From Myxococcales bacterium UBA1238 (GTDB taxonomy: Bacteria > Myxococcota_A > Bradymonadia > UBA7976 > UBA1532), in NCBI GenBank assembly GCA_002309015.1, contig DBWM01000013.1, forward strand, positions 1 through 7,333: 7,333 nucleotides of DNA, written 5' to 3'. The notes below the pieces were generated by a model that worked only from the letters and a program-made list of their open reading frames with translations, was not told where the DNA came from and did not search any database. Each line of letters opens with the position of its first letter. The first letter of the stretch is position 1. The translations under genes and the position numbers were made by a program. This document shows positions 5,120 through 7,333 of the stretch, piece after piece.

Positions 5120-7186
5120 ATGCCGCATTCTATCGTCCTCCTCTGCTCTGCCCTTCTCGCGATTTCTGCGTTTTTGCCCTGCGCCCGGGCTCAGATTGCC
5201 CCTGCATACGCGCCGGAGACCGAAATCCCCGCCTTCTCTGCCTGGACGAACAGCTTTGAACCGAAGCTTTGCCCGGTCGAAGAGGGGGAGCTTCGGCCCA
5301 AAGACGGTTGCGCGGTCACACAAAAGCCGCAGAGCAATGCGCTCATCCGGGTGCGGTTCCACAATCCGTTAAGAAAAATGAGCGCGATCCTGGTGCTTCG
5401 GAGCGCTGTGGGCAAAAACCCGGGGCTTGGGCTCGAGATCGACGGCCTGCGGGCGCGTTTTTTGTCGATTCGGGGCAAACAGACTTCACCGATTGGGGGC
5501 TACAGCCGGCTGCTTTCGATCTGGGGCGAAGAGGTGGAGCTCGTGGTTTTGCAGCTCGGGGAACTCGCGCTCGCGCAGCTCTATCAGGCGGATCGCTTAA
5601 ATCCCACGCATTTGGGTACGGTGGCGACCCTGAAGGCGCCCATGGGGCCCGGTGAACTTGCGTTTTTAAAGTCTTCGAAGGGGCTTCGCGTGATGTCCGC
5701 CTCCTCCAGGCCCGCTTGCCAGTCGTCGTTTGCGCCCGGCGATCGCGGTCCCGACTTTGTGCTGCTGTTTGACGCCAACGTCCATCCGCGCGAGCGCCCG
5801 GGGATCGCCTGGCTCGAAAACCGCCCATCGGACGAGCGCAATCTGTACCGCTTTGACGCCCCGGGATTAGAGGAGCTTTTTTGTGAGCAACAGACGCCCG
5901 CACCCATCGATTTTTTGACGGAGCTGCCGTGGAAATACCTCGACCGGGGGTACATGCTGCAGCGCAATCTGCCGCCGTCGGTCACCCCGGAAGGCGCGCT
6001 CGAAACGGATTTAAGCTACAAAGATCCCAAGATGGTCGAGCAATTCCTGCGTCAATGGGCGCAGCGCCACCCCGAACTCGCGCAGGTGGAGATTCTGGGC
6101 AAGACGCACGAGGGCCGACCGCTGGTCGCTTTAAAGGTGGGGCGCCATCTCCAGGATCCCGCAGGGCTCCCCGTCTTCTTTTTTAACGGCGCCCATCACG
6201 GCAGCGAGGTGATCTCGGTGGAGTTCGTGATCGATCTTTTGGGCGAACTCATCGACGGGCGTCAGCGGCCCGAAATCGCGCGCATCCTCAACGAGGCGAT
6301 CATCTACGCGCTCCCTGCGGTCAACCCCGATTCCCTCGACGCCTTCTTCAACCTCTCGAACCGCAGCAGCCGCAAAAACCGCCGCGACGTCAACCACGAC
6401 GGTCAAATCGATCGCGGCGAAGGCGTAGACTTAAACCGCAATTATCCGTTCCGCTTTGGCGCCCTCGGACGCAGGGGCAGCCAGAACGACCCCATGTCGG
6501 CCTATTACCGGGGCGACAAGCCCGCATCGGAGCCCGAGACCCAGGCGATCATCGCCCTCGCCAAACGCGAGCAGTTTACAGGCTCCATTTCGTATCACAC
6601 CGGCGCCATCCAGCTCCTCGCGCCCTACACGATCGACGGCGTCAAGCAGCCTGAGCCCAACGAATCCTGGAGCATCGGCGAGGCGCTCTGCGAAAAAATC
6701 CCCGCCCACCCCGAAGGCCGCCAGATTGCGGTCGCGCGCAAACTTTACCCCGTAGACGGCACCGATCAGGACTGGCACCGCCACGAGCACGGCACCCTCG
6801 CCTACATTCTGGAAGGCGCGATCTGGGCCCCCAAAGAGCTCGAAAAGCGCAAAGCGATCGTAGAGACCATCCGCCCCGCCTGGAGATTCCTCGTGGAGCG
6901 CTTCCTAAACGGCCCCTCCCTCTCGGTTCAGGTTGTGGACGCCCAGGGTCGCCCGGTCAAAGCCGAGGTGCGCGTCCTGGAGCAAAAGATGAACGCCGAC
7001 GAACATTGGACGACGCGCTGCAACGACGGCTACCACCACCGCTATCTCGACAAACCGGGGCTCTACCACCTGCTCATCAGGACGCCGGGGCAAAAAGACC
7101 TCCAAAAGGAGGTGGAGGTGCTGGGGCACGAGACTGTCAAGATTCAATTGCCCTCGAACGCGCGAGGGCAGGCGCGATGTCGGTGA
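5120..7186 (+). CDS. Secreted M14 zinc carboxypeptidase with N-terminal extension and C-terminal beta domain
   Basis: A 688-residue exported metallopeptidase that should remove C-terminal residues from peptides outside the cytoplasm. A signal peptide with an ARA cleavage site precedes Q25. Residues 25 to about 295 form an unrecognised, probably beta-rich region. The M14 catalytic domain spans about 300-590, with THEGRP at 329-334. Zinc ligands are H360 and E363 (HGSE) and H493 (SYHTG). Substrate residues are R418, R421, N439 and R440 (VDLNRNY), with Y543 and general base E565. The Y543-E565 spacing of 22 equals Y248-E270 in bovine carboxypeptidase A, so all catalytic residues appear intact. 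The position matching Ile255, the specificity residue of carboxypeptidase A, is Q550, so neither classic A nor B specificity is implied. A full EF-hand-type loop (D423, N425, D427, G428, D431, E434) sits between R421 and N439. Residues about 600-680 look like a transthyretin-like beta domain. No strong ribosome binding site precedes the ATG. The gene stands alone. Confidence 0.93.
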   Translation: MPHSIVLLCSALLAISAFLPCARAQIAPAYAPETEIPAFSAWTNSFEPKLCPVEEGELRPKDGCAVTQKPQSNALIRVRFHNPLRKMSAILVLRSAVGKNPGLGLEIDGLRARFLSIRGKQTSPIGGYSRLLSIWGEEVELVVLQLGELALAQLYQADRLNPTHLGTVATLKAPMGPGELAFLKSSKGLRVMSASSRPACQSSFAPGDRGPDFVLLFDANVHPRERPGIAWLENRPSDERNLYRFDAPGLEELFCEQQTPAPIDFLTELPWKYLDRGYMLQRNLPPSVTPEGALETDLSYKDPKMVEQFLRQWAQRHPELAQVEILGKTHEGRPLVALKVGRHLQDPAGLPVFFFNGAHHGSEVISVEFVIDLLGELIDGRQRPEIARILNEAIIYALPAVNPDSLDAFFNLSNRSSRKNRRDVNHDGQIDRGEGVDLNRNYPFRFGALGRRGSQNDPMSAYYRGDKPASEPETQAIIALAKREQFTGSISYHTGAIQLLAPYTIDGVKQPEPNESWSIGEALCEKIPAHPEGRQIAVARKLYPVDGTDQDWHRHEHGTLAYILEGAIWAPKELEKRKAIVETIRPAWRFLVERFLNGPSLSVQVVDAQGRPVKAEVRVLEQKMNADEHWTTRCNDGYHHRYLDKPGLYHLLIRTPGQKDLQKEVEVLGHETVKIQLPSNARGQARCR
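7149..7170 (+). terminator. Hairpin over the last codons of the carboxypeptidase gene
   Basis: A perfect 8-bp stem, TGCCCTCG (7149-7156) with CGAGGGCA (7163-7170), and a 6-base loop end 16 bases before the stop codon's last base. No T tract follows, so it is not a classic intrinsic terminator. It may protect the mRNA 3' end or be part of a rho-dependent arrangement. Confidence 0.35.
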
Positions 7187-7187
7187 A

Positions 7188-7273
7188 GGGGTGAGGATCG
7201 TTTGGGGAGTTGGGGATTGTTGTGGTTGGGGGTGAGGATCGTTTCAAGGGTGAGTGATGGTTGTAGTTGGGGG
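7188..7273 (+). repeat. 41-bp G/T-rich tandem repeat, about two copies
   Basis: GGGGTGAGGATCGTTT occurs exactly at 7188-7203 and again at 7229-7244, 41 bases apart. The word TTGTGGTTGGGGG (7220-7232) recurs as TTGTAGTTGGGGG (7261-7273), also 41 bases apart. The unit therefore repeats about twice before breaking off at the conserved tail. Confidence 0.75.
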
Positions 7274-7315
7274 ATCTTTTTCTTTTCGTGGCTCAAATTT
7301 GATTTCATCGATCTT
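7188..7315 (+). repeat. Right copy of the dispersed G/T-rich intergenic repeat
   Basis: This begins two bases after the carboxypeptidase stop. G runs lie at 7188-7191, 7204-7207, 7212-7215, 7228-7232 and 7269-7273. The AT-rich tail (7279-7315) matches the reverse complement of 1-37 at 30 of 37 positions, including TTTCTTTTCG, TTTGATTT and TCGATCT blocks. As on the left, the element follows the 3' end of a gene on the same strand. No coding sequence is visible from 7187 to the window end. Confidence 0.6.
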
Positions 7316-7333
7316 GTACGCAGGGAGAGAGAG

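Noticed and set aside
4884..5259. Short open frames in the divergent intergenic region (for example 4884-5075 minus, 5026-5259 plus)
   Set aside because: They have no ribosome binding site, their product composition is unconvincing, and they overlap dyads and the start of the carboxypeptidase gene.
7188..7244. CRISPR array
   Set aside because: There are only two exact repeat units of 16 bases, the spacers are low-complexity G/T sequence similar to each other, and no cas gene is present.
1..7333. A composite transposon bounded by the end repeats
   Set aside because: There is no transposase. The enclosed genes are essential housekeeping genes in ordinary operon order, and the repeats are diverged. 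A dispersed intergenic element is simpler.

Overview
This is a compact, moderately GC-rich bacterial chromosome segment holding housekeeping and envelope genes. Four observations suggest a Gram-negative lineage outside the gammaproteobacteria. The tRNA genes do not encode CCA. L28 keeps its zinc-binding cysteine pairs. Two adjacent secreted lipoproteins look outer-membrane associated. A large secreted M14 carboxypeptidase is present. Something deltaproteobacterial in the old sense (Myxococcota, Bdellovibrionota, Bradymonadales) fits best, but this is inference from style and not a marker-based assignment.

Layout from left to right. Positions 1-128 are a C/A-rich non-coding stretch that is an inverted copy of the sequence at the right end. 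A tRNA-Val(CAC) gene with its terminator lies on the minus strand at 165-271. Divergent from it, at 351-1247, is a membrane UbiA-family enzyme of the decaprenyl-phosphate phosphoribosyltransferase type. It is followed by a short ribosome hibernation factor (1427-1783, TTG start). The hibernation factor converges on rpmB (1910-2101, minus), and each gene has its own intrinsic terminator. Upstream of rpmB on the same strand is tRNA-Arg(CCG) at 2210-2284. Next comes a two-gene lipoprotein operon on the minus strand (4742 down to 2359) whose genes overlap by four bases. A 377-base divergent intergenic region rich in dyads separates it from a 688-residue secreted zinc carboxypeptidase (5120-7186, plus). 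The window ends in a G/T-rich 41-bp tandem repeat and the right copy of the end repeat.

Functionally the left half is about translation (two tRNAs, L28, HPF) plus one polyprenyl-phosphate sugar enzyme. The right half is about the envelope and the exterior (two lipoproteins, one secreted peptidase). I see no mobile-element gene, CRISPR array or defence system. The least expected features are three. The first is the inverted repeat pair at the two window ends. The second is a complete EF-hand-type calcium loop inside the active-site region of the carboxypeptidase. The third is the pair of uncharacterised overlapping lipoproteins that both appear to carry an LPP20-like module.
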